Source: Sphingobacterium sp. ML3W (GTDB lineage Bacteria; Bacteroidota; Bacteroidia; Sphingobacteriales; Sphingobacteriaceae). From it: DNA of 64,000 bases. Location of the stretch: assembly GCF_029542085.1 (NCBI RefSeq), contig NZ_CP107036.1, forward strand, positions 5,394,001-5,458,000, given 5' to 3'. Numbering within the stretch: position 1 is the stretch's first letter; every line of letters begins with the position of its first letter. The notes below the pieces were generated by a model. The model was not told where the DNA came from and made no database searches. It was given only the letters and a program-made list of their open reading frames with translations. The translations under genes and the position numbers were made by a program. Positions 56,314-64,000 of this stretch are shown here, in pieces.

Positions 56314-56344
56314 TTGCATGGTAAGTATTTTTTTTGTACCTTTG
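56314..56344 (+). promoter_or_regulatory. Bacteroidota-type promoter of the 56391 gene
   Basis: TTG (56314-56316), 20 bases, then TACCTTTG (56337-56344): a full consensus match, giving a transcript start near 56350 and a leader of about 40 bases before the ATG at 56391. Confidence 0.75.
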
Positions 56345-56390
56345 TAGACCGATTTTACTGTTCGAAAATAATAAATAAAAATAACTGGAG

Positions 56391-57209
56391 ATGGCAAAAA
56401 CGAAGATATTGTTTATTACTCACGAGATGTCGCCTTTCCTCGAATTAACCAAAATTTCTGAAATTACACGTCAACTGCCTCAAGCGATGCAAGAGAAGGG
56501 TTTTGAAATCCGTATCTTAATGCCTCGTTTTGGGAATATCAATGAGCGTAGAAATAGATTGCATGAGGTGATTCGTCTTTCAGGCTTGAACATTGTTGTG
56601 GATAATAATGATAATCCGCTAATTATTAAAGTAGCTTCACTGCCTGCAGCTCGGATGCAGGTGTATTTCTTGGATAACGAGGACTACTTTCAGCGTAAAA
56701 AAGTTTTTAGTGATGAGCATGGCGAATTCTTTGCAGACAATAATGAGCGTTCGGTGTTCTTCTGTAAAGGAGCGTTGGAAACTGTTAAGAAATTAGGCTG
56801 GTCGCCCGATGTAGTACACTGTCATGGCTGGTTCTCTGCTTTGGTGCCTGCTTACGTGAAAACAACGTATAAGGATGATCCTACATTTAAGGATGCAAAA
56901 GTGATGTATTCTTTGTTTAACGAAGAATTTAAAGGTACATTGGGTTCAAAGTATGCTGAAATGGCGCCAGAAGGTGCTTTTAAAGCTGAAGATGCGCAAG
57001 TGTATGGCGATGGTAGCTATGAGGCAATCTATAAAGGTGCATTGCATTTTACGGATATGGTTGTCGTAGCTGATGAAAATGTCAATACTGAGATTGTTGA
57101 TTTCGCTAGATCCAAAGATATTCAGGTTTTTGAACCTAACGGTGATCAGGACTATGATGCTTTTGGCGAGGTGTATGATCAGTTTGCGCCTGAAGAAGTG
57201 GAAGCATAG
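56391..57209 (+). CDS. Glycogen/starch synthase N-terminal-domain protein without catalytic half
   Basis: 272 residues resembling only the N-terminal GT5 domain of glycogen synthase: KILFITHEMSPFLELTKISE at the start, VVHCHGWFSALVPAYVK near 142. The second GT-B domain is missing and the ADP-glucose motif KxGGL reads KISEI, so synthase activity is not expected. Similar short proteins lie divergent from panC in many Bacteroidota and are usually annotated as glycogen synthase; the real role is unknown. The tail is acidic (EEVEA). Confidence 0.8.
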   Translation: MAKTKILFITHEMSPFLELTKISEITRQLPQAMQEKGFEIRILMPRFGNINERRNRLHEVIRLSGLNIVVDNNDNPLIIKVASLPAARMQVYFLDNEDYFQRKKVFSDEHGEFFADNNERSVFFCKGALETVKKLGWSPDVVHCHGWFSALVPAYVKTTYKDDPTFKDAKVMYSLFNEEFKGTLGSKYAEMAPEGAFKAEDAQVYGDGSYEAIYKGALHFTDMVVVADENVNTEIVDFARSKDIQVFEPNGDQDYDAFGEVYDQFAPEEVEA

Positions 57210-57258
57210 ACCCTTTTCTTGAGGATCTGCGTAAAACAAACAGACAATAAATTATTAG

Positions 57259-57296
57259 AAAGGGCTATTTCCAATGAAATAGTCCTTTTGTTTTTT
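57259..57296 (+). terminator. Terminator after the GT5-like gene
   Basis: AAAGGGCTATTT (57259-57270) pairs with AAATAGTCCTTT (57277-57288), with one G-T pair and loop CCAATG, followed by TGTTTTTT. Confidence 0.85.
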
Positions 57297-57673
57297 CTGA
57301 ATTGTCTGTTTTTACTGATTCGTATTTTTTTATTGAATTATCAATGAGCTTGTTACGATCGGTTTATTGGCCAAAAAAATCTTCAGTCGATTTTCATGAC
57401 TGATAGTGTTTGTGAAAGCATGAAGATTTTGTTTGTCAATACATTTATTTACTACATCGTATTCTTACAGGGGTACAATGCCTGATAATAAAACTCCATT
57501 TCAAAATATCGGCACTAAAATGGTATCTTCGTAGCAATGAATCGTCATAAGCGTAAAATAGTCCTGAGGTAATAATAGCTTATGGTAAGGTGTGTTATTG
57601 TTACAGGAAAAACGGCGCAGAACGAGCTTATTTATTACGTTGAAAAGCGTATTCTCATAATATAATTATAATA
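57297..57673. other. Gene-free stretch before ispF
   Basis: No frame or clear repeat. TATCTTCG (about 57524-57531) is a one-mismatch -7 box and could be the ispF promoter with a leader of about 135 bases. Confidence 0.35.
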
Positions 57674-58153
57674 ATGAAGATTAAGGTAGGATTTGGGTTT
57701 GATGTTCATCAGATAAAAGAAGGACACCCATTTATTGTTGGTGGTGTGCAGTTGGAACATCATGCCGGAGCTTTTGGCCATTCAGATGCCGATGTCTTGG
57801 TGCATGCTATCTGTGACGCTATTTTGGGCGCAGCAAACTTAGAGGATATCGGGTACCATTTTCCCAATACAGATATGCGTTGGAAAGGGATTAGTAGCTT
57901 GCTGTTGTTGAAAGAGTGTATGGGTTTGATTCAGGCCAAAGGATACCAGCTCGGTAATATTGATGCCATGCTTTGCCTTGAAGCTCCCAAGATCAAACCT
58001 TATATTCCTCAAATGAAGATCAAATTAGCTGAAGTGACCGGTCTAGATATAGATGATATTTCTATTAAGGCAACGACCAACGAGACAATGGGTTTCATTG
58101 GTCGGCAAGAGGGGGTTGTCGCCTATGCTGTCTGTTTAATTGAACGGGTTTAA
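57674..58153 (+). CDS. ispF: 2-C-methyl-D-erythritol 2,4-cyclodiphosphate synthase
   Basis: 159 residues of the MEP isoprenoid pathway, forming the cyclodiphosphate with CMP release. Metal ligands are in GFGFDVHQIKEGHPF (Asp-x-His, about 9-11) and GHSDADVLVHAICDAILGAA (His, about 43), and the substrate motif KATTNETMGFIGRQEG is near the C-terminus. Trimeric and cytoplasmic in the family. A lone gene here. Confidence 0.96.
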   Translation: MKIKVGFGFDVHQIKEGHPFIVGGVQLEHHAGAFGHSDADVLVHAICDAILGAANLEDIGYHFPNTDMRWKGISSLLLLKECMGLIQAKGYQLGNIDAMLCLEAPKIKPYIPQMKIKLAEVTGLDIDDISIKATTNETMGFIGRQEGVVAYAVCLIERV

Positions 58154-58209
58154 TGTCGGATAGGCAAACATTTTCATGTTTTAATGCACACTTTTGAATG
58201 AATTAGTAA

Positions 58210-58217
58210 TACCTTTG
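58210..58217 (+). promoter_or_regulatory. -7 box upstream of the PBP1A gene
   Basis: TACCTTTG is a perfect TAnnTTTG, but the nearest TTG (58194-58196) is only 13 bases away instead of 20. It would give a leader of about 215 bases containing AATATCCA (58298-58305) paired with TGGATATT (58336-58343). Confidence 0.35.
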
Positions 58218-58440
58218 CCATGAAGCATTCTTTGGCACACTATCTGATAGAGTGGACATTAAAATCATATTGAAGTCTATATAAAAGCGAATAGCGTAAT
58301 ATCCAATTAGAAAAGATACACACGGATCAAAAAACTGGATATTCCACGTAGCTTAAAAAAAACAAAATGCAGCACATTCATAAATGCCAATGAAAACAAG
58401 CATAAATGAATAATATTTGCACATGAAATTTAGTAAATAG

Positions 58441-60711
58441 ATGAAGCGAGTATCAAAAAAAAATCAACTTACTGAAGGCGATATTAAACGATATACGTTC
58501 AATTTTTGGAAGGTCATCATTGGCATTGTAGCCCTTGGATTCCTATTTATATTGAGTATACGTCTTGGGTTATTCGGGAAATTACCTTCGTTTAGCGATT
58601 TGGAAAATCCAAAAAGCAATTTAGCCTCTGAAGTCATTACTGATGATCATAAAGTATTAGGGACTTATTATGTACAGAATAGGTCGAATGTTAAATACAG
58701 TGAATTATCTCCATATCTGGTTAAAGCGCTCGTATCTACAGAGGATAAGCGGTTTTATGACCATTCAGGAATAGATTATTCCCGTACGTTTACGGTTATC
58801 TTCCATACCCTGACTGGCAATAAACAGGGGGGGAGTACAATAACGCAACAGTTGGCGCTTAATCTTTTTTCTGACGGCCGTCAGAAAAACTTTCTAAAAC
58901 GTATCATTCAGAAATTTCAAGAGTGGGTGACGGCTGTTCGTCTGGAAAGAAATTATACCAAGGACGAAATCGTTACGATGTATTTTAATACAGTGGATTT
59001 TGGTGCATACAATACGTTTGGGATAAAATCTGCTGCGCGGACCTATTTCAATACCACTCCAGATAAGCTGACTGCTGATCAGGCTGCACTCTTGGTCGGG
59101 ATGCTGAAAGGCCCTGGTGCCTATTCGCCGGTGAGATTTCCTGAGAAATCAAAAATACGTCGTAATACGGTTTTAAATAATATGGTGGCCGCCAATTTTA
59201 TTTCGGCAGAAGAAGCTTCTAATGCGAAGGAGAAACCACTCGGACTAGAACTCAAGATCGCAAACTATGGTGAAGGATTAGGTCCTTATTTCAGGGCGGT
59301 ATTAAAAGACCAGATTAAGAAAGAATTTGCTAATCTTAAGATTGTCAGAGCTGACGGTACACCTTATGACTTAGATCGTGATGGATTAAAAATCTATACG
59401 ACTATCAATATGTCCATGCAACAGTATGCTGAGGATGCGCAGAAAGAATGGATGAAGCAGCTACAATCGAAGTTTTCGGCACAGTGGAAAAATAGGGATC
59501 CGTTCAAAGGTGATAAAGCGAAGTTGTTGATCAGTGGAATGAAACGTTCTGATCGTTACCGTATCTTGCGTGAGGAGGGTTTAAATGAGGATGAGATCAA
59601 AAAAGCCTTTAATGTGAAGGTTCCGATGAATATTTTTACCTGGAAAGGCAGCAAGGATACCATGATGACACCAATGGATTCCATTAAGTACAACAAGTTG
59701 ATGCTAAGGAATGCGATGATGTCCATGGAGCCCAAAACAGGACATATTAAAGCTTGGGTGGGCGGTATTGATTTTGACCATTTCAAATATGATCAGGTTA
59801 AAATGGGGACACGCCAAGTCGGGTCTACAGCTAAGCCGTTTACTTATGCGGTAGCTATTGATAATGGTTATTCACCTTGTTATAGCATTCCCAACTACCA
59901 GCAAACTTACAATGGTTGGACACCAAGAGGAAATGCACAGGGAGGAAATCCGATTACTTTAGCGAAGGCATTAGCTTATTCACAAAACTTTGCAACAGCT
60001 TACCTTGTACATGAAGTAGGAGCGGCGGAGGTCGCTGCATTGACCAAACGTATGGGAATAACGAGCGACGTGCCGAACTACCCTTCTATTTCCTTAGGGG
60101 CATACGAAGCGTCTGTTTTTGATATGGTTGGCGCTTATTCTGCTTTCGTTAACCAGGGAACCTGGATAGAACCGACAGCCATTTTACGTATTGAAGATAA
60201 AAATGGGACACCTATCTATGATAAGGCGCCGAAAGTAGTGAAAGCCTTGAATAGCGAATCTGCTTATATTATTGTTGATATGCTGAAAAAAGTGGTATCT
60301 CAGGGTACTGCTCGACGTATTCAGTGGAAATATAACCTCACCAATCCGATCGGAGGTAAAACGGGTACAACCAATGATAACTCCGATGCCTGGTTTATTG
60401 GTATTACACCAGAACTGGTCACCGGTGTGTGGACTGGTGCGGAAGATCGGGGGATCAGTTTTGACCGGATGGAATATGGGCAGGGAGCTGCTGCAGCTAT
60501 GCCAGTTTTTGCTTTCTTTATGCAAAAGGTCTATAAAGATTCAAATTTAAAATATACAAAAGGTGATTTCGAACAGCCTCAGGGTGGACTGACCCGTGTC
60601 ATTGACTGTAACCAGTATTGGGGCGGTGGTGGCTCTGATGTCGAAGATGGATCCACAGACTCAAGCGGCAAGGAAGATCCGAAACTAAAGGATGATCGCT
60701 TGGGATTTTAA
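58441..60711 (+). CDS. Class A penicillin-binding protein (PBP1A-type)
   Basis: 756 residues: a short cytoplasmic tail, one transmembrane helix (about 23-44, WKVIIGIVALGFLFILSIRL), a GT51 glycosyltransferase with STEDKRFYDHSGIDYSRTF and GGSTITQQLALNLF (about 100-145), and a transpeptidase with GSTAKPFTYA (nucleophile Ser), SYSQNFATAY and GGKTGTTNDNSDAWF. It polymerises and cross-links peptidoglycan. The C-terminal tail is rich in Asp/Ser/Gly. Two dispersed elements follow it. Confidence 0.94.
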   Translation: MKRVSKKNQLTEGDIKRYTFNFWKVIIGIVALGFLFILSIRLGLFGKLPSFSDLENPKSNLASEVITDDHKVLGTYYVQNRSNVKYSELSPYLVKALVSTEDKRFYDHSGIDYSRTFTVIFHTLTGNKQGGSTITQQLALNLFSDGRQKNFLKRIIQKFQEWVTAVRLERNYTKDEIVTMYFNTVDFGAYNTFGIKSAARTYFNTTPDKLTADQAALLVGMLKGPGAYSPVRFPEKSKIRRNTVLNNMVAANFISAEEASNAKEKPLGLELKIANYGEGLGPYFRAVLKDQIKKEFANLKIVRADGTPYDLDRDGLKIYTTINMSMQQYAEDAQKEWMKQLQSKFSAQWKNRDPFKGDKAKLLISGMKRSDRYRILREEGLNEDEIKKAFNVKVPMNIFTWKGSKDTMMTPMDSIKYNKLMLRNAMMSMEPKTGHIKAWVGGIDFDHFKYDQVKMGTRQVGSTAKPFTYAVAIDNGYSPCYSIPNYQQTYNGWTPRGNAQGGNPITLAKALAYSQNFATAYLVHEVGAAEVAALTKRMGITSDVPNYPSISLGAYEASVFDMVGAYSAFVNQGTWIEPTAILRIEDKNGTPIYDKAPKVVKALNSESAYIIVDMLKKVVSQGTARRIQWKYNLTNPIGGKTGTTNDNSDAWFIGITPELVTGVWTGAEDRGISFDRMEYGQGAAAAMPVFAFFMQKVYKDSNLKYTKGDFEQPQGGLTRVIDCNQYWGGGGSDVEDGSTDSSGKEDPKLKDDRLGF

Positions 60712-60716
60712 TTTTC

Positions 60717-60779
60717 AGTATTGAGTGGATAGAATTGAGCATTGAGATTCTGGCTGCACAAGCCTGCGGCTTCCAAGCT
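60717..60779 (+). repeat. Dispersed TTGAG-type intergenic element, copy 6 (best example)
   Basis: AGTATTGAGTGGATAGAATT, then GAGCATTGAGATTC, then TGGCTGCACAAGCCTGCGGC, then TTCC. Parts: a TTGAG array, the TTGGYTnnnCAAGC box, and the hairpin AAGCC-TGC-GGCTT. It shares the 13-mer TGGCTGCACAAGC with copy 5. The G-C, G-U and A-U variants seen at the same hairpin position in other copies suggest the structure is kept. Confidence 0.7.
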
Positions 60780-60804
60780 GTCTTCACTTTCTTGTTTTGA
60801 CTTT

Positions 60805-60848
60805 TCAGATCTGAGTATGGAGACTTTGGTTATACAAGCTTGTTTTTC
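60805..60848 (+). repeat. Dispersed TTGAG-type intergenic element, copy 7
   Basis: TCAGATCTGAGTATGGAGAC, then TTTGGTTATACAAGCTTG, a shorter tandem neighbour of copy 6 in the same PBP1A-uvrC spacer, with the box TTGGTTATACAAGCTT. Confidence 0.5.
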
Positions 60849-60931
60849 GAAGATTAAAGAATAAGTGCTCTAGTTCGATAAGCCTAAGGCTTAGAGGCTG
60901 TATCCGTTTTTTACTTTTTAATTTTAAAGTT

Positions 60932-62743
60932 TTGACATTTGACTATAGAGAAGAATTAAAGAAGATACCTCATCGACCGGGAGTCTATCAATATTTTGAT
61001 AAACATGATGAATTGATCTATATCGGTAAGGCGAAAGACCTTCGTAACCGAGTGGGATCTTATTTTGTCAATGAAAATCAATTGAACGGAAAGACCCGTG
61101 TTTTAGTCCGTAAGATCAACCGTATTTCTTTTACTATAGTAGATACCGAAATTGACGCTTGGTTGCTTGAGAATTCATTAATCAAGAAACATAAGCCAAA
61201 ATACAATGTCATGCTCAAAGATGATAAGACCTATCCATGGATTGTCATCAAGAACGAACCCTTTCCTCGTGTTTTTTGGACCAGGCAATACATTAAGGAC
61301 GGCTCCCGTTATTATGGGCCGTATCCTTCTGTCAGTATGATGCATATCGTACTGGATCTGATCCGTGAGTTATTTCCACTTCGGACATGTAACCTTGCGC
61401 TTACGCAGGAGAATATCCGAAAGGGAAAATTTAAGATTTGTCTTGAATATCAGATCGGGAATTGTAAAGGGCCTTGTGAGGGCTATCAGTCTGAGGAAGA
61501 TTATGATCAAAATTTGAGCGATATTAAGGATATTTTAAATGGTAAGATTTCTGTCGTCACCAATAGGTTAAAGGAAGGTATCGCAGCAGCTGCTGCTGCA
61601 CTGGATTTTGAACGAGCACAATTTATTAAAGCTAAACTCGATAAACTGGATAATTATCAGAGTAAATCGACTGTAGTTAATTCTTCGATTACCAATGTGG
61701 ATGTATTTAGTATTGCCTCGGATGATGGGTATGCCTTTGTAAATTATCTAAAGGTAATGAATGGTGTTATTATTCAGACACAGACCCTGGAAATGAAGCG
61801 CCGTTTGGACGAGAGCGAGCAGGAATTGCTATCACTGGCGATACCTGAAATACGTGAACGGTTCAAAAGTCTGTCGCGGGAGATTATTGTTCCGTTTGAA
61901 CTGGATATCGAAGAAAATGAGCGGATACGTTTTACGATTCCAAAATTGGGCGAGAAGAAAAAGCTGTTGGAACTGTCCCAGAAAAATGTGGCTTTTTTCA
62001 GAAAGGAACGGCTGTTGCAATATGAAAAACTGAATCCGGATATTCGTACGGAACGTATTTTAAAACAGATGCAGAAGGATCTTCGGATGAATGTGTTGCC
62101 ACAGCATATCGAATGTTTTGATAACTCCAATATCCAGGGAAATTATCCTGTATCAGCTATCGTGGTATTTAAAGATGCAAAGCCTTCCAAAAAAGATTAT
62201 AGACATTTTAATGTGAAAACAGTGGAGGGGCCAAATGATTTTGCGACCATGGAGGAGGCTGTTTTTAGACGTTATAAGAGATTATTGGACGAAGATCAGT
62301 CATTACCTCAATTGATTATTATCGACGGCGGTAAGGGACAATTAGGTGCCGCATTGAAGAGTTTACGTTTATTAGGGATAGAACGTAAGGTGACGGTTAT
62401 CGGTATTGCTAAACGATTGGAAGAACTTTTCTATCCTGGGGACCAATATCCGCTGTATTTAGATAAGAAATCGGAAACCTTAAAAATAATCCAGCATCTG
62501 CGTGACGAGGCTCACCGCTTTGGGATCACTTTTCACCGTAATCAGCGTAGCCGAAAGACCTTTGTCTCTGAGCTGGAAAATATTCCGGGGATCGGAAAGA
62601 CAACGGTGGAGAAAGTATTGACTGAATTTAAATCGGTAAAAAGGGTGAAAGAAGCTTCAGATGAGGATCTAAAAAAAGTGCTTAATCTGAAACAGATTAA
62701 AGCACTTCGTGTATATTTTAGTGAAACGAGCTTATCGAGCTAA
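60932..62743 (+). CDS. uvrC: UvrABC excision nuclease subunit C
   Basis: 603 residues. UvrC makes both incisions in nucleotide excision repair. The GIY-YIG-type nuclease is at the N-terminus (GVYQYFDKHDELIYIGKAKD, about 17-36), the UVR motif in LDFERAQFIKAKLDKLDN (about 225-242), the RNase H-like nuclease in IECFDNSNIQGNYPVSAIV (about 393-411), and a helix-hairpin-helix pair near ENIPGIGKTTVEKVL (about 549-563). The start is a TTG at 60932; no in-frame ATG lies close before the nuclease domain. Confidence 0.94.
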   Translation: MTFDYREELKKIPHRPGVYQYFDKHDELIYIGKAKDLRNRVGSYFVNENQLNGKTRVLVRKINRISFTIVDTEIDAWLLENSLIKKHKPKYNVMLKDDKTYPWIVIKNEPFPRVFWTRQYIKDGSRYYGPYPSVSMMHIVLDLIRELFPLRTCNLALTQENIRKGKFKICLEYQIGNCKGPCEGYQSEEDYDQNLSDIKDILNGKISVVTNRLKEGIAAAAAALDFERAQFIKAKLDKLDNYQSKSTVVNSSITNVDVFSIASDDGYAFVNYLKVMNGVIIQTQTLEMKRRLDESEQELLSLAIPEIRERFKSLSREIIVPFELDIEENERIRFTIPKLGEKKKLLELSQKNVAFFRKERLLQYEKLNPDIRTERILKQMQKDLRMNVLPQHIECFDNSNIQGNYPVSAIVVFKDAKPSKKDYRHFNVKTVEGPNDFATMEEAVFRRYKRLLDEDQSLPQLIIIDGGKGQLGAALKSLRLLGIERKVTVIGIAKRLEELFYPGDQYPLYLDKKSETLKIIQHLRDEAHRFGITFHRNQRSRKTFVSELENIPGIGKTTVEKVLTEFKSVKRVKEASDEDLKKVLNLKQIKALRVYFSETSLSS

Positions 62744-62793
62744 GACTTGCACAACCAAGGCTCAATACTCAATTCTAATATCTCAATACTCGA
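62743..62793 (-). repeat. Dispersed TTGAG-type intergenic element, copy 8
   Basis: The minus strand reads GAGTATTGAGATATTAGAAT, then TGAGTATTGAGCCTTGGTTG, then TGCAAGTCTTAG. It fills the whole 50-base convergent spacer between the uvrC and era stops, so it may double as the 3' end of both transcripts. Confidence 0.6.
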
Positions 62794-63672
62794 TTAATCG
62801 TCGTAGCCAAAACGTTTGAGGTAGTTCTTTTTGCTTCTCCAATCAGGGATTACCTTAACGAAGAGTTCCAAGAAGACCTTTCCGTTTATAAATTCTTCTA
62901 TATCCTGACGGGCATAGGTGCCGACTTTCTTAATCATAGCACCAGCTTTTCCTATAATAATGTTTTTCTGTGAATCACGTTCAACAATAATCTCTGCAGC
63001 AATGCGGGTGATATTTGCTTCCTCTTTGTAGGATGTAACAATTACTTCGGTACTGTAGGGGATTTCTTTATCATATAATTTGAATACTTTCTCGCGGATC
63101 ATCTCAGAGACAAAGAAGCGCATGGACTTGTCTGTCAGTTCATCTTTTTCGTAGTAAGCTTCGTGGATCGGCAACTTATCTTTGATGTACTGCATGACAG
63201 CCGCAACATTATGATCCAACTTGGCTGAAATAGCGAAGATGGTATCTGGATTTAGTTTTTCTTGCCAGAACTCGATTTTGGCTTTTACTTCTTCTTCAGA
63301 AGATTTATCAATTTTGTTGATCAGGACAGCTACTGGAGAGTTTGTCTTACGAAGTTTTTCCAATACGTCATTCTCATCGTATTTCTCGTGGATATCAGTC
63401 ACAAATAAAATAATGTCCGCATCAATAAGCGATCCCTGGACAAAGTTCATCATTGATTCCTGTAGAGAATAGTTTGGTTTGATGACGCCCGGTGTGTCGG
63501 AAAACACAATTTGATGGTCTTCATCGTTTACAATACCGATAATGCGGTGTCTTGTCGTTTGCGCTTTAGGTGTGATGATAGACATCTTTTCACCTACTAA
63601 AGCGTTCATTAGGGTGGACTTACCAGCATTTGGCTTTCCGATGATACTTACGAATCCTGCTTTATGTGACAT
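62794..63672 (-). CDS. era: GTPase Era
   Basis: 292 residues from the ATG at 63672 (MSHKAGFVSIIGKPNAGKST); the longer frame to 63756 is rejected because family members start here. Era binds 16S rRNA and helps assemble the 30S subunit. G1 GKPNAGKST, G3 DTPG, G4 NKID and G5 SAK are present, and the C-terminal KH domain shows GKAGAMIKKVGTYARQDIEE. Confidence 0.95.
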   Translation of the reverse strand: MSHKAGFVSIIGKPNAGKSTLMNALVGEKMSIITPKAQTTRHRIIGIVNDEDHQIVFSDTPGVIKPNYSLQESMMNFVQGSLIDADIILFVTDIHEKYDENDVLEKLRKTNSPVAVLINKIDKSSEEEVKAKIEFWQEKLNPDTIFAISAKLDHNVAAVMQYIKDKLPIHEAYYEKDELTDKSMRFFVSEMIREKVFKLYDKEIPYSTEVIVTSYKEEANITRIAAEIIVERDSQKNIIIGKAGAMIKKVGTYARQDIEEFINGKVFLELFVKVIPDWRSKKNYLKRFGYDD

Positions 63673-63710
63673 TTTTCTAAATTTTATTAGGATTACAAAG
63701 AAACAAAATA

Positions 63711-63718
63711 TATCTTTG
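63711..63718 (+). promoter_or_regulatory. -7 box upstream of the tRNA genes
   Basis: TATCTTTG matches TAnnTTTG on the plus strand; the -33 position 20 bases upstream is TAG, so only half of the promoter is convincing. It would give a 5' leader of about 60 bases before the first tRNA. Confidence 0.35.
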
Positions 63719-63787
63719 TACTCCAATTCGGAAGGATCATAATCTTGTTTTTTCAAAAGAAAAAAGCAATTTTGTTCAAAAATATAT

Positions 63788-63860
<73 letters not shown>

Positions 63861-63867
63861 CTAAAGG

Positions 63868-63900
63868 AAAGAGCTGGTTTGCAATGACCGGTTCTTTTTA
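63868..63900 (+). terminator. Terminator between the two tRNA genes
   Basis: AAGAGCTGG pairs with CCGGTTCTT (two wobble pairs) around a 10-base loop, followed by TTTT. It may let the two tRNAs be made as separate transcripts. Confidence 0.6.
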
Positions 63901-63918
63901 AAGAAATTAAAAATACAT

Positions 63919-63991
<73 letters not shown>

Positions 63992-64000
63992 CTAAAGGAA

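Noticed and set aside
60717..60848. TTGAG arrays as a CRISPR or simple microsatellite
   Set aside because: Repeat units vary in length and are not separated by unique spacers; the fixed box and hairpin after the array do not fit a microsatellite.

Overview
The window looks like chromosomal DNA of a Bacteroidota bacterium, most likely family Sphingobacteriaceae (Sphingobacterium/Pedobacter-like). The reasons are a SusC/SusD pair, FKBP-type lipoproteins, an FoF1 operon split to atpD-atpC with a short epsilon subunit, few Shine-Dalgarno sites, and promoters of the Bacteroidota form (TTG, 20 bases, TAnnTTTG), for example ahead of atpD, of an ncRNA locus and of the gene at 56391. The genus is an inference from protein and intergenic style; no 16S rRNA gene is present.

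Layout. (1) 1-8.7 kb, minus strand: branched-chain amino acid operon ilvE-ilvD-ilvB-ilvN-(DinB-like)-ilvC-leuC. (2) 9.1-11 kb, minus: atpD-atpC. (3) 11.3-14.7 kb, minus: an unknown membrane/coiled-coil protein, then a DnaQ-like exonuclease coupled to a cNMP/CBS/nucleotidyltransferase protein. (4) 14.9-20.8 kb, plus: complete L-rhamnose catabolism (RhaT symporter, fused aldolase/dehydrogenase, isomerase, kinase). (5) 20.9-39.9 kb, plus: a polysaccharide utilisation locus with SusC, SusD, a PhyH-type dioxygenase, a sugar isomerase/epimerase, GH106, three GH28-type proteins (one a short, apparently inactive copy), a CocE/S15 hydrolase, an M28 peptidase and a beta-helix protein. (6) 40.0-45.2 kb, minus: rbsK-like kinase, GH127, GRP-type sugar transporter, CE7-type esterase, with a divergent GntR regulator (45.5 kb). 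(7) 46.6-63.7 kb: housekeeping genes (lipoproteins, nadE, two FKBP PPIases, a TonB receptor with a thioredoxin-like protein and a small His/Cys protein, panD, panC, ispF, PBP1A, uvrC, era). (8) Two tandem initiator tRNA-Met genes at the right edge.

How it fits together: blocks 4-6 read as one carbohydrate programme. Surface SusCD imports rhamnose-rich pectin fragments, probably rhamnogalacturonan. Exported GH106, GH28, GH127 and esterases trim them, RhaT and the GRP permease bring monosaccharides in, and the rhamnose enzymes convert rhamnose to dihydroxyacetone phosphate and lactate-level products. The family set GH106 + GH28 + GH141-like + GH127 recalls rhamnogalacturonan-II loci, but the set is incomplete.

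Most notable unexplained signals: a family of dispersed intergenic elements (TTGAG array, a TTGGYTnnnCAAGC box and a small hairpin), found about eight times in the housekeeping flanks and not seen in the catabolic block; a small putative transcript at 49.47-49.59 kb with its own promoter, two mutually exclusive hairpins and a second copy of its core 94 bases on; a GH28 paralogue that has lost the catalytic aspartates and its C-terminal half but keeps an intact frame; and a PhyH/isomerase pair plus two peptidase-family hydrolases inside a pectin locus.
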